A DNA stretch of 14,633 nucleotides from the NCBI GenBank assembly GCA_964429355.1, contig CAYSCH010000244.1, positions 1-14,633 on the forward strand. Reading direction: 5' to 3'. Below are positions 7,353-14,633 of this stretch, in pieces. The DNA comes from JAAYAY01 sp964429355. Lineage in GTDB: Bacteria > Planctomycetota > Planctomycetia > Pirellulales > Thermoguttaceae. The position numbers were made by a program, and so were the translations under genes. The notes beneath the pieces are model-generated. The model saw only the letters and a list, made by a program, of their open reading frames with translations. It was not told the origin of the DNA and did not search any database. Position 1 is the stretch's first letter. Each line of letters begins with the position of its first letter.

Positions 7353-7412
7353 TCGCAGGATCGCGAGCGTCTCGGTTTTGGCCGGCTTCTGGCAACTGCG
7401 TCTGTCACTTCC

Positions 7413-7432
7413 CCCCGCATGGTAGTGTGGGG
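7413..7432. repeat. GC-rich hairpin
   Basis: CCCCGCA (7413-7419), six-base loop, TGTGGGG (7426-7432), a seven-pair stem with one G-T wobble. No T-run follows on either strand. It lies about 100 bp upstream of the putative transposase remnant and could be part of an old element end; this is unproven. Confidence 0.4.
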
Positions 7433-7533
7433 TGGACGACATTTGCCGCTCAAGGGCGTATTGACTCATCATTTTTGCTACCGAAGTCGAGTCGTTGCCT
7501 CAATAGAACGTTACCAGACTATGGAGGCATGCG

Positions 7534-7683
7534 ATGGACCGATCAATCAGCAGACCGGCGAGGGTCGAACTGGTGGGGGTCTTAGGGCAGCGGTACCAAC
7601 AGGCAGTGTTTGCGACCCGTGTCGTTCATTGGTTCCAACCGGTCCGTGGATACCCATCTCCGGCAGTTCGAAACCTACTATAA
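7534..7683 (+). pseudogene. Possible N-terminal remnant of an integrase-type transposase
   Basis: A 49-residue frame starts at ATG 7534 with an excellent ribosome site (GGAGG, six bases upstream) and stops with TAA at 7681-7683. Residues 12-21 read ELVGVLGQRY, and residues 39-49 read GYPSPAVRNLL. Transposases of a common rve-domain family begin with a similar ELVAVLGERYRxA segment, followed about 20 residues later by a GYHRKHAxRxL segment. The two blocks occur here in order and at nearly the expected distance, but the second has lost the HRKH core and the catalytic domain is absent. I read it as decayed and stopped early. It is based on two short blocks, so confidence is low; a real small orphan gene is the alternative. 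It is the only gene-like signal on the plus strand with good start signals. Confidence 0.33.
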
Positions 7684-7737
7684 TCCGTCATTACTCCAGC
7701 CCTGTTGATCGTTCTCGTGTGCCTGTGGACCGGCCCT

Positions 7738-10700
7738 TCAGAGAACAACGTAAAGCCCCGTGTGCGTGAAGTACAATCCTCTCTCAGCAACCCGTTCGCC
7801 GGTCATATCTTGCCAAAAACGGGTGTAAGTGTCGATCTGCCCTCGATAATGCTCAACCAATTGAGGGATCTCTGTCTCGGGACGCGCGTCTGTCTTGTAA
7901 TCAACAATTACCCATCCAGGATCCTCGCGGAACACCAAATCGATTACACCTCGAAGGATCGTCGGCAGTGAGACAGTCTTTTCCGTGCCCTCCGGGAGCA
8001 GAGTCTGAAAAGGCACTTCCGCAAGGCAGTTCTGGCTTGCTTGTGCTCGTTTCCAGATTTCCGAGGCCATAACGGCGCGGACCGTTTCCAGAGCCTGTTC
8101 CGCAAGCGCGATCTCAAGCCCTTGCTGCTGAAGGCTGGCACGCGCTAGCCCAGCCAAGTCGGTTCTATCATCAATTGCAGCCCGCTCAAGCATCAAATGA
8201 AGTACGGTACCCCATTCCGTGCCATGCTCTCCAGCACTGGGACGCAGTCGCGACGGCGTCACGGAGATCGCCTTGGCGGCGGCTACGGCATAGCTGGTTT
8301 CGTGCGTTGCTCCCCAGCGGTTGGAGATCTGCCTGGCCGCGGCCGCGGGTTCGTCTGCTCCAATCCTTCGCGAGGTATTAGTGGTCCTCTTCGACGACTC
8401 TGGCGGCTTCATTGCGCGACAGTCGGCCAAGTAATCGGCCAGAGGCGACCAAGGGTTGAAGTGATTGTTCTGTGCACGTTGGGAAACAACGAGGCGGCAT
8501 GCGGCTCTGGTGGTCGCCACATACAGGAGTCGGTTCCTCTCGGCGTCCTGAAACTGAGTCTCTTCGGCAGCGTGCTTGTCCCACTCGCTGGGACGAGCAA
8601 GAATTGTCTTGCTCCGGCCTCGTCCATCACCACAAACAAGCAGATAGCCCTGGACACAAGGACTGCTTCGGTCAATGTGGACGGTTGGCTCATGTATCCA
8701 GTGGCCGGTTGGGTCAGACAGGAAGACTACGGGGGCTTCAAGGCCCTTTGCCTGGTGGAGGTTCATGATCCTCACGGCAGCCTGGCTTGGTGACGCCGCG
8801 GGGAGACCGTTGTGAGCTTCACTGCCCTCGGCCAGTTGACGAAGATATCCGACGATCTCCGAAACTGAAGACAATGTCGGTTGTGCCGCGCGAACCAGCT
8901 CTATTGCCCGCGAGAGGCTCCCTGCGCGGACATTGCCTCCGGTACCCACGGCGGCCTGCACCAAGAGTCCCAGGTCAGTAGCGATTCGTTCAACGGCAGC
9001 AGCAACGGGAAGCCGCTTCAGCCAGAAGTCGTACTTGCGCAGGTGCGAAAAAGCGTATTCCATCAGGTCGGCAACCGTGCGTGCCAAGCCTTCCGGCATT
9101 GATGGGTGGAACGAAAATTTGCCTCCAATTCGTTTGAAGGCATAAAGGGCTTCGTCACTGAGCCCGAACAGGGAACTTCGGAGTACCGAAACCAGCGCCA
9201 CGGGGTTATCCGGTTCGTTGACCGCCTCCAGGCAGCGGCAGAGCAGATCAATCTGATCGACCTCGCTGAGCATGGCGCCACCAGTGACCTCACAAGGAAT
9301 ACCATGCTCGGCAAGTCTACGCGCATATATATCCACGTGCTTCTTCTTGGGGGTTATGATCAGAAAGTCGCCAGGACTGGCCGTTGCCTTACCGTTGGCC
9401 GGAGAAATGGCCGCCAGGATCTCCTGAGCGAGGAAACCGGACTCGTACTCCACGGCCTGGTCATTCTTGTCGAAGCCAGCGGGAATCTCCAAGACTTCGA
9501 CACCGCTCCTCTCGACAGCGTCGCCACCGCCACGAACAGCAACCATGGATGCTTGCGCCGGAGAGTAGTTGTTGGCTCGGTCGGGGAAGATTTGGCTAAA
9601 TGTTCCGTTGATCCAGTCAATGATTGGCTTTGAGCTGCGAAAGTTCGCGGTCAGAACGACGGTCTGTCCGTTCTCTTCGATGATCTTCTGGACTTCGCTA
9701 TAGGTGACGATGTCCGCGCGGCGAAACCGATAAATCGATTGTTTTGGATCCCCTACCACGAAGAGCGAGCCCTCGACCGGTTTACAGCGGCGCCAATCCG
9801 TTTCGCTTGGATCGGTTGCTGTGAGCAGCAACATCACTTCGGCTTGAATGGGGTCCGTGTCCTGGAATTCATCCACAAGCAGGTGGGTGAATCGTCGCCG
9901 AAAATACTGCCGAATCTGTGGCTTGTCGCGCAACAGTTTAGCGGCCTTCATCAAGAGGTCTTGATAGTTCATCCCACCGGCGGCGAATCTCATCCGATCA
10001 TAGACGAAAACGGCACGTGAGAAGGCTCGCAAGACGAGGGAATAGCGTTTTTCCTGCCAAAGTTCCACGAGCGGCTTGGCCGTATTCTCCGTGAATACGT
10101 CCCAGCGATCTTTTTCCGCAAGAGCCTGGGGCTTCTTTCCGGGCCACTCCTTCTGAACCACCTTTACGGTGCCGAATTCAGCCAAGATCTCCATCAACTC
10201 GGCTGAACGGTCCAGATCCATTTGGCGGACCAATCTTGCCAGGCGGCGGTATTGCGGGATCAACGTGTCATGGCCGGAGTCCTGCGGTAGCGTCGGGATC
10301 AGCCTGTTCATGTGGTCCGTGTAACTGATCAATTCGTCCCGAACCGAGGCCAAGTCGGGCAGCTCTACCTCTTCTGCCGGCCACTCGTCCACATCGGGAT
10401 ACGTGGCATAGACATGAAATCCGCCTTCCAACTCACCGATTCGCAACCCCAACTCGTTCAACTCGGCAAGGATCGGGTCGTCGGTGGCAATCATGTCCGT
10501 GACGAACTGTTGCCATGTCGACCGGCGCAGTCTTGCATCCACCGCTTCGTCGAGTTCTTGAAACGACGGATCGAAGCCGGCTTCTACCGGGCGTTCCCGA
10601 AGCAGCCGGGCGCAAAATGAGTGGATCGTTCCAACAAATGCCCGCTCAATGTGAAGCAGCGCACGGTGAAGCCGGGCTCGGGCTTCACCCTCTGCTGTTC

Positions 10701-10989
10701 GAGAGGCCTTCTCCAACGCCACCTGGAACCGGGCACGCAGTTCTGCCGCGGCCTTTCGCGTGAACGTGATGGCCGCCAATGTCCCGATCTCGCACTTGCC
10801 CTCGCTCAGCAGGGCGATCATCCGATCGACCATACTGCGAGTCTTCCCAGCTCCAGCGGACGCCTCGACGAGCATCGTCGTATCTAGGCATGTTACGATC
10901 GTGTCCCGTTCACTTTGATCCGGCGGAATCGGCTCACCGATCCTATCTCCGAGGTTCTTTGTCGAGCTGTTTGTCTTAGGTTTCGCCAT
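7738..10989 (-). CDS. AddA-like UvrD/Rep-family helicase with C-terminal PD-(D/E)XK nuclease
   Basis: A 1083-residue superfamily 1A DNA helicase-nuclease resembling AddA/RecB. Motifs in order: Q motif near Q25; Walker A ASAGAGKT at 43-50 (K49); Ia ITFTRKAAAELRAR at 74-87; Ib GTIHSFCARLLRE at 120-132; II LLVDEFQDTDPIQ at 370-382 (D373, E374); III VVGDPKQSIYRFR at 411-423; IV LTANFRS at 446-452; V NLHQAKGLEAPVVFL at 743-757; VI LLYVATTRA at 821-829. The C-terminal nuclease shows H931, D1017 (GVIDLVF), D1030 and K1032 (VDYKTD) and Q1051-x3-Y1055, all intact. It is somewhat shorter than classical AddA. The frame is open to 11232, but that part lies inside the upstream gene. The ATG at 10989 (overlap 14 bp) or the adjacent GTG at 10992 follows GGGAG. 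It would unwind and degrade double-stranded DNA ends with its partner. AddA versus a dedicated defence paralogue cannot be decided from sequence alone. Confidence 0.9.
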   Translation of the reverse strand: MAKPKTNSSTKNLGDRIGEPIPPDQSERDTIVTCLDTTMLVEASAGAGKTRSMVDRMIALLSEGKCEIGTLAAITFTRKAAAELRARFQVALEKASRTAEGEARARLHRALLHIERAFVGTIHSFCARLLRERPVEAGFDPSFQELDEAVDARLRRSTWQQFVTDMIATDDPILAELNELGLRIGELEGGFHVYATYPDVDEWPAEEVELPDLASVRDELISYTDHMNRLIPTLPQDSGHDTLIPQYRRLARLVRQMDLDRSAELMEILAEFGTVKVVQKEWPGKKPQALAEKDRWDVFTENTAKPLVELWQEKRYSLVLRAFSRAVFVYDRMRFAAGGMNYQDLLMKAAKLLRDKPQIRQYFRRRFTHLLVDEFQDTDPIQAEVMLLLTATDPSETDWRRCKPVEGSLFVVGDPKQSIYRFRRADIVTYSEVQKIIEENGQTVVLTANFRSSKPIIDWINGTFSQIFPDRANNYSPAQASMVAVRGGGDAVERSGVEVLEIPAGFDKNDQAVEYESGFLAQEILAAISPANGKATASPGDFLIITPKKKHVDIYARRLAEHGIPCEVTGGAMLSEVDQIDLLCRCLEAVNEPDNPVALVSVLRSSLFGLSDEALYAFKRIGGKFSFHPSMPEGLARTVADLMEYAFSHLRKYDFWLKRLPVAAAVERIATDLGLLVQAAVGTGGNVRAGSLSRAIELVRAAQPTLSSVSEIVGYLRQLAEGSEAHNGLPAASPSQAAVRIMNLHQAKGLEAPVVFLSDPTGHWIHEPTVHIDRSSPCVQGYLLVCGDGRGRSKTILARPSEWDKHAAEETQFQDAERNRLLYVATTRAACRLVVSQRAQNNHFNPWSPLADYLADCRAMKPPESSKRTTNTSRRIGADEPAAAARQISNRWGATHETSYAVAAAKAISVTPSRLRPSAGEHGTEWGTVLHLMLERAAIDDRTDLAGLARASLQQQGLEIALAEQALETVRAVMASEIWKRAQASQNCLAEVPFQTLLPEGTEKTVSLPTILRGVIDLVFREDPGWVIVDYKTDARPETEIPQLVEHYRGQIDTYTRFWQDMTGERVAERGLYFTHTGLYVVL

Positions 10990-13900
10990 CACCTCGTAGC
11001 TCCCGAATCGGCTGAAGGATCGTGTTTTCTGATTGTTCCAGCTTTGCGGTACTGCACACTGACACTTGCTTGGCGTCTCCGCAGATGGCCGCATAGGGGC
11101 AGAATTTGCATCCGCCCTCCTCATTGGTGGCAAGAAACGCACCTGCTCGAACGGCGTCGATGAGTTGGGCAATGACCGCCGTGCCTCCTGCCAGTTGCTC
11201 GGTTGTCCATGGAATTCGCCGTCCTCGCTCACGGGTCCCCGGAAAGAAGAAGCCGAACCCCAAGACCTTCGCCTTTGGAGACACGACCTCTTTCAATCGC
11301 CGTGTGACCATAGCAACGTACACAGCAGACTGTACGACTCGCCCCTGACGAAATGGGTCCCCCTCCCGGTATTTCCACGCACTGCCAGTCTTGTAATCCC
11401 AAATCATGAATGACTGAGAAGGCGTCGGACCCACACGATCAATTCGATCAACTCGTCCCCGCACACGCAGAGAACTGCCATTGGGCAAGCGGATGGAAAC
11501 CGGGTCTTCCGTGTCAATCGTAGATGGTTCGTCCTGACTTCTCATTCCCAGTGATGCCTCGACGTAGACCGGCTGGCATCTTTCTTTATGGCAATTCAGC
11601 GCATCTTCAACCAAGAAAGTCCTTACCGCTCGCTTCATATCCGTCAGCTGTGCCTGATAGGCATGCTCGCTTGGCGGCGGGTAGGCGTCACGATATACCT
11701 CGACGATAGAATCAAGGATGGCGTCCAATCTGGGCAGGTCCGCAGGGTACTCTGGCTTTCGGTCCCCGTGGATCAAGTAACGACCGAACTGCTCAAACAC
11801 TTCGTGCAGAAGGGAGCCGTACGCAAGCGGATCGAGCCATCTGGCTGGATCCAGCTCTAATTCCTCCGGCGGCTCAATCTCCAACCCCTGCTCGAAGAAG
11901 AAGGCCAATGGACAACGACCTATTAATTCGAGGCGATGACTTGACATGACCGGACCTTGAGTTCTCAGTGGGTCCAGATCGTTCCCGGCTATGGCAACGA
12001 GCCCATCATAGGGCGTGAAGTTATCCGAATGCCGTGCTTGTAGTGCCTCTCTGCCGCGGCCGAGATGGGGGAAGGCCTTTTCCACAAGTGCAGAGGCGTC
12101 CTGGACGGGATCGCCACAGCAGAGTTGGTGCAACCACCACTCGTTCGTGCTAAGACAGCAATCGTCCCGAGCAGGCGCAAAAGACGCAGGAGAGGGCAAC
12201 CAGTCGAAGAATTCCGTCTGTGTGCCTGCGTGGTTTCCCGAGACGATCCGATATGCAGCAATTAGAAGCGAACTGGGAAACTTTTCTCGATCATCAATCA
12301 CGTCACGAGCCGAAAAGCTCAGAACAACCTTGCCACGAAGCCTTGCAAGCAGCCGACAGAAGCCGAGGATCTTCTCCTCAAGTACGCTCGGTGCGGTTGG
12401 GAGGTCTTCTGATATCTTTCGCCGCTCGTCATCCAGCAACAGAGGATCCTGCGATCCACTGCCGGGGAACCGGCTATCATCGAGCCCAATAATAAATGTG
12501 AGGAATCGCCCCGAATGCCCACCAGTCGCTAAGCTGGCCGCATGCAGGCAACCGGGCCTCGGTCCGCTTCCCAAGACACGGGCTTGACCGGGTAGCGCTG
12601 CCAACCAGTCCCAGGCGTTGTGCCCAGTAGCTTGTTCCTCATCCAGCCACCAACACAGGTCATCGATATCCTCGAGCAGGCGTTCTCTGGCAAAGGCGTC
12701 GGATTTGCTGACACTCCGGCAGACCGTCTTCAGTAGCTTCCTTGCCGCATCAAGAACTGACCTCGCTGGTGCGTCCTGGCTTGGTGATGCCTCCAACAGT
12801 GCCTCGGTCAGATCTCGTAACAGCTGGAGTTCTTCCAGATGCCGGAGCGTACGCTGCTTCAGTTCCTCGATCTCTGTCTCATCCAGATCCTCGGTCGACT
12901 CGCTAGAGTCCAGGCGTCGTCGTCGGGCTTCGATTTCTTCGTCGATCTTGGTCAAATAGCGACTCTTGTCGAAACCGATACCGATGTGCCGGAGAACCGT
13001 GGCCAACCGGGTGTAGCTGCACTTTGATGCGTCTGGTCCCGGTGGCGCCAGTAACCCTTCGCGGATCATGCTGACCAGACGTGCCTGCGGAAAACCTTCG
13101 TTGATCCAGGCGACCCAGGTCGACAGGAGACGTCCCGGACGGAAGAACCGGGCGGGGATCCCCTCGGCAAACGTGACCGGCAGATCGTCGAGATGGGTAT
13201 CGTCGCTGGCTAGCCCTGCCAAAGTCTCATAGATGAGCGGTACATATGCTTCTGCATCCGAGTACAGGACTTCAACTTGGTCGAGTCGTGCGCCGGTGGA
13301 CGTGACTCGCCGAAGTACCTCGCGGACCTCATTCACTTCGCCGATAGCCGCGAAGAACTCAACGCTTCCGTCTCCGGCGGGCTCAGGGGCATCCGCTGGC
13401 CGTCGCAACCAGGATAGCAGCGAAGCATCCGAAGCGAGTGGCTCTGGTGGATCGCTTTCGCCGACCGGCTGATCAACGGGGAGAGACAGTATCTGATCGC
13501 CGGGGAATACATCGAGCAATCGCTGCTCGCCTGCATTGAGGTTCATGTCCTCGGGCAAGAGCAACAGAACATCCCTCAGGCTGGTGTGAGGATCGTTTTG
13601 GACGCAGGTTGCCGCAAGGCGAAGAGTATCGGCGTAGTCGACCATCCGGTTGTGCGCAAGCTCGCGGAGGTATTCTTCGAGGATTATCCGAACATCTTGC
13701 CCTTTCAGTTCAACCTCAAAATCCTGCGCAACGATGTCGTCCGCCGCCAGACTGGCAACGCGAATCGCATCAATCGAGTGGTAGACCACCTCGGCCAATC
13801 CGGTTGTCGCCGTAAGGTCACCAAGGTAGCTCAGCCCTTTCCTCTGCAATCGTCGAAAGACCCGGTCCACCAGGATTGGCCCGGCTGAAGCGGGCAGGAG

Positions 13901-14110
13901 TTGAAGTTCTCGCGAGGCCAGTTCCGCTGCCGCCAGCTCCAGTGCCATCGAACGAAACGTCTTGATTCGCACATTGAGAACTGGTTGGGCGGCGCGTGCC
14001 ACGGTGTCAAGCCACTGGTAACCGATCCGCAGGGAGGGCGAGACCAGCCACTTTTCCCGAAGGAGTTGATCGCGGCAAGTTCCAATAAGCGACTCTGTAA
14101 GCCGTGTCAT
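10976..14110 (-). CDS. AddB/RexB-like protein with Fe-S-type PD-(D/E)XK nuclease domain
   Basis: A 1044-residue protein built like AddB. The N-terminal half has the degenerate helicase scaffold (WLVSPSLRIGYQWLD at 21-35) but no GxxGxGK[ST] Walker A, so it is probably not an ATPase. IIGLDDSRFPG at 540-550 is the GLxxxxFP element of AddB/RexB/RecC-type proteins. The C-terminal nuclease has C733 (RCPLAFFFEQ), YGSLLHEVFEQ with H769, GRVDRIDRV with D888, WDYKTG with D905 and K907, and VQSAVY with Q927. The closing CKFCPYAAIC has C1001, C1004 and C1010. The spacing C...C-x2-C-x5-C is that of the AddB iron-sulfur cluster that pins the nuclease domain, and all residues are present. It starts 2 bp after the WYL gene stop, with TAGGA as ribosome site. 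It would form a heterodimer with the AddA-like protein, giving one nuclease per DNA strand. Confidence 0.88.
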   Translation of the reverse strand: MTRLTESLIGTCRDQLLREKWLVSPSLRIGYQWLDTVARAAQPVLNVRIKTFRSMALELAAAELASRELQLLPASAGPILVDRVFRRLQRKGLSYLGDLTATTGLAEVVYHSIDAIRVASLAADDIVAQDFEVELKGQDVRIILEEYLRELAHNRMVDYADTLRLAATCVQNDPHTSLRDVLLLLPEDMNLNAGEQRLLDVFPGDQILSLPVDQPVGESDPPEPLASDASLLSWLRRPADAPEPAGDGSVEFFAAIGEVNEVREVLRRVTSTGARLDQVEVLYSDAEAYVPLIYETLAGLASDDTHLDDLPVTFAEGIPARFFRPGRLLSTWVAWINEGFPQARLVSMIREGLLAPPGPDASKCSYTRLATVLRHIGIGFDKSRYLTKIDEEIEARRRRLDSSESTEDLDETEIEELKQRTLRHLEELQLLRDLTEALLEASPSQDAPARSVLDAARKLLKTVCRSVSKSDAFARERLLEDIDDLCWWLDEEQATGHNAWDWLAALPGQARVLGSGPRPGCLHAASLATGGHSGRFLTFIIGLDDSRFPGSGSQDPLLLDDERRKISEDLPTAPSVLEEKILGFCRLLARLRGKVVLSFSARDVIDDREKFPSSLLIAAYRIVSGNHAGTQTEFFDWLPSPASFAPARDDCCLSTNEWWLHQLCCGDPVQDASALVEKAFPHLGRGREALQARHSDNFTPYDGLVAIAGNDLDPLRTQGPVMSSHRLELIGRCPLAFFFEQGLEIEPPEELELDPARWLDPLAYGSLLHEVFEQFGRYLIHGDRKPEYPADLPRLDAILDSIVEVYRDAYPPPSEHAYQAQLTDMKRAVRTFLVEDALNCHKERCQPVYVEASLGMRSQDEPSTIDTEDPVSIRLPNGSSLRVRGRVDRIDRVGPTPSQSFMIWDYKTGSAWKYREGDPFRQGRVVQSAVYVAMVTRRLKEVVSPKAKVLGFGFFFPGTRERGRRIPWTTEQLAGGTAVIAQLIDAVRAGAFLATNEEGGCKFCPYAAICGDAKQVSVCSTAKLEQSENTILQPIRELRGDGET
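10987..11004 (-). promoter_or_regulatory. Ribosome site and twin start codons of the AddA-like gene
   Basis: On the minus strand GGGAGCTACGAG is followed directly by GTG (10992-10990) and ATG (10989-10987) in the same frame. GGGAG sits seven bases from the GTG and ten from the ATG, so either could start the protein, differing by one residue. The site lies inside the end of the AddB-like gene, indicating translational coupling. Confidence 0.5.
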
Positions 14111-14112
14111 TC

Positions 14113-14633
14113 CTATTGGTTACCTCTCTTTGAGAAAACGGTATCGGTGGCCTCATAGACGTCTTGGAGAGCTGACAATTCTCCGCGGATTTCATCACGA
14201 AGTTGGTCAGGTGCCAGTACTTCCGCGTGCTGGCCGAAGCTCAGAATCCAGCGTTTGATCTCTTCGGTATGGTCCAGGTCGAATGTGGCCAAGAGGCAAC
14301 CGTCCTTCTGCGGCGTGAGCTTCTGGCTCTCATGCCACTTCGATTCCTGAACGTACCGAGCTACTCGGGCCGAGAATCGGACCTTCACACGAACCTCTCC
14401 GGTGCCATGGAACACGCCGAACGACTTGGCCAGGTGATCGCGGAGATCGAAGTCCTCGGGCTGCGGAAAGCGGAACTCCTCCAGGTGCGACTCCTCGATC
14501 CGGTCGACCTTCCAGTGCCGAATCTCCTGGTGATCCGGCGACCAGCCGATCAGATAGAGCGAGCCTCGGTGATAGGCGATGCCATAGGGGTAGATGTCGT
14601 AAGTGACGGGCTCTGTCGCCCTGAGCGACTGAT
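14113..14633 (-). CDS. WYL-domain transcription regulator, C-terminal part (cut by right edge)
   Basis: The last 173 codons of a WYL-family protein; its N-terminal winged helix-turn-helix lies beyond the edge. Read from the edge, the frame gives YDIYPYGIAYHRGSLYLIGW near the start, then RHWKVDRIEE. This is the end of the WYL domain, with the conserved YPYGI...RGxLYLIGW...WKxDRI pattern. It is followed by a C-terminal WCX-type domain (VRVKVRFSARVARYVQE, then a WILSFGQHAEVLAPDQLR block typical of that domain). Methionine or GTG starts inside the frame, such as at 14415, are internal. WYL regulators bind DNA as dimers and are thought to sense nucleic acid or nucleotide ligands; many control defence operons. 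It is the first visible gene of the operon with the AddAB-like pair, 2 bp before it, so it probably regulates that operon and perhaps BREX. Confidence 0.9.
   Translation of the reverse strand, partial: QSLRATEPVTYDIYPYGIAYHRGSLYLIGWSPDHQEIRHWKVDRIEESHLEEFRFPQPEDFDLRDHLAKSFGVFHGTGEVRVKVRFSARVARYVQESKWHESQKLTPQKDGCLLATFDLDHTEEIKRWILSFGQHAEVLAPDQLRDEIRGELSALQDVYEATDTVFSKRGNQ

Larger units (their letters stand above)
7278..7737. other. 460-bp region without an intact gene between the AddA-like gene and the zinc-ribbon gene
   Basis: It contains the promoter at 7324-7352, a hairpin at 7413-7432 and a possible transposase-start remnant at 7534-7683. No clear rho-independent terminator for the AddA-like gene is seen just left of its stop at 7738. 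Open frames crossing it on the plus strand show no consistent protein character. Confidence 0.5.

Noticed and set aside
7308..7769. 153-residue plus-strand open frame between the zinc-ribbon and AddA-like genes
   Set aside because: No domain, no good ribosome site, and it runs into the 3' end of the AddA-like gene on the other strand.
10993..11232. 80-residue N-terminal extension of the AddA-like protein
   Set aside because: It overlaps the Fe-S cysteines and C-terminus of the AddB-like gene in another frame and is not helicase-like.
1..14633. CRISPR arrays, tRNA or rRNA genes, intact insertion sequences
   Set aside because: No regularly spaced direct repeats, no cloverleaf-like sequence and no complete transposase were seen on either strand.

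Overview
The window holds one end of a defence island, with every convincing gene on the minus strand, so transcription runs from the right edge to the left. No taxonomic marker gene is present. A small CPxC-type zinc-ribbon membrane protein of the kind common in Planctomycetota, loose promoter spacing and moderately GC-rich codon use suggest a planctomycete-like bacterium; this is inference only.

Right part (14633 to 7738): a tightly packed three-gene operon. It starts with the C-terminal part of a WYL-domain transcription regulator (cut by the window edge). Next is an AddB/RexB-like protein with an iron-sulfur-type PD-(D/E)XK nuclease domain but no visible Walker A motif. Last is an AddA-like UvrD/Rep superfamily 1 helicase with its own C-terminal PD-(D/E)XK nuclease. 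Spacings are a 2 bp gap and a 14 bp (or 17 bp) overlap. The pair looks like a dual-nuclease helicase machine related to AddAB, here under a WYL regulator and next to BREX.

Middle part (7737 to 5398): a low-gene-density zone with signs of rearrangement. It contains a possible decayed transposase start on the plus strand (7534-7683), a hairpin, and a gene for a three-zinc-ribbon single-pass membrane protein (7277-6168) with a good promoter. It also contains a GTG-started two-helix membrane protein resembling the N-terminus of 'putative phage abortive infection' proteins, whose reading frame turns into non-homologous sequence after about 75 residues. Exactly where that similarity stops, the opposite strand carries an 8-codon stub reading MKILFLHG, the usual start of small YqiA-like alpha/beta hydrolases. 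The two truncations meeting nose to nose suggest a recombination junction near 5902-5913. Left of it are a perfect 9-bp inverted repeat and a candidate promoter for BREX.

Left part (5397 to 1): a type I BREX operon in canonical order, brxA-brxB-brxC-pglX, with pglX cut after 207 codons by the left edge. pglZ and brxL would be expected beyond it. The BREX genes are intact as far as seen and closely coupled (ATGA overlap brxA/brxB, 11 bp and 7 bp gaps further on).

Working together (inference): BREX would methylate host DNA through PglX and block phage replication. The AddAB-like operon would process or degrade DNA ends and might act as a second layer or as a damage-inducible partner through the WYL regulator.
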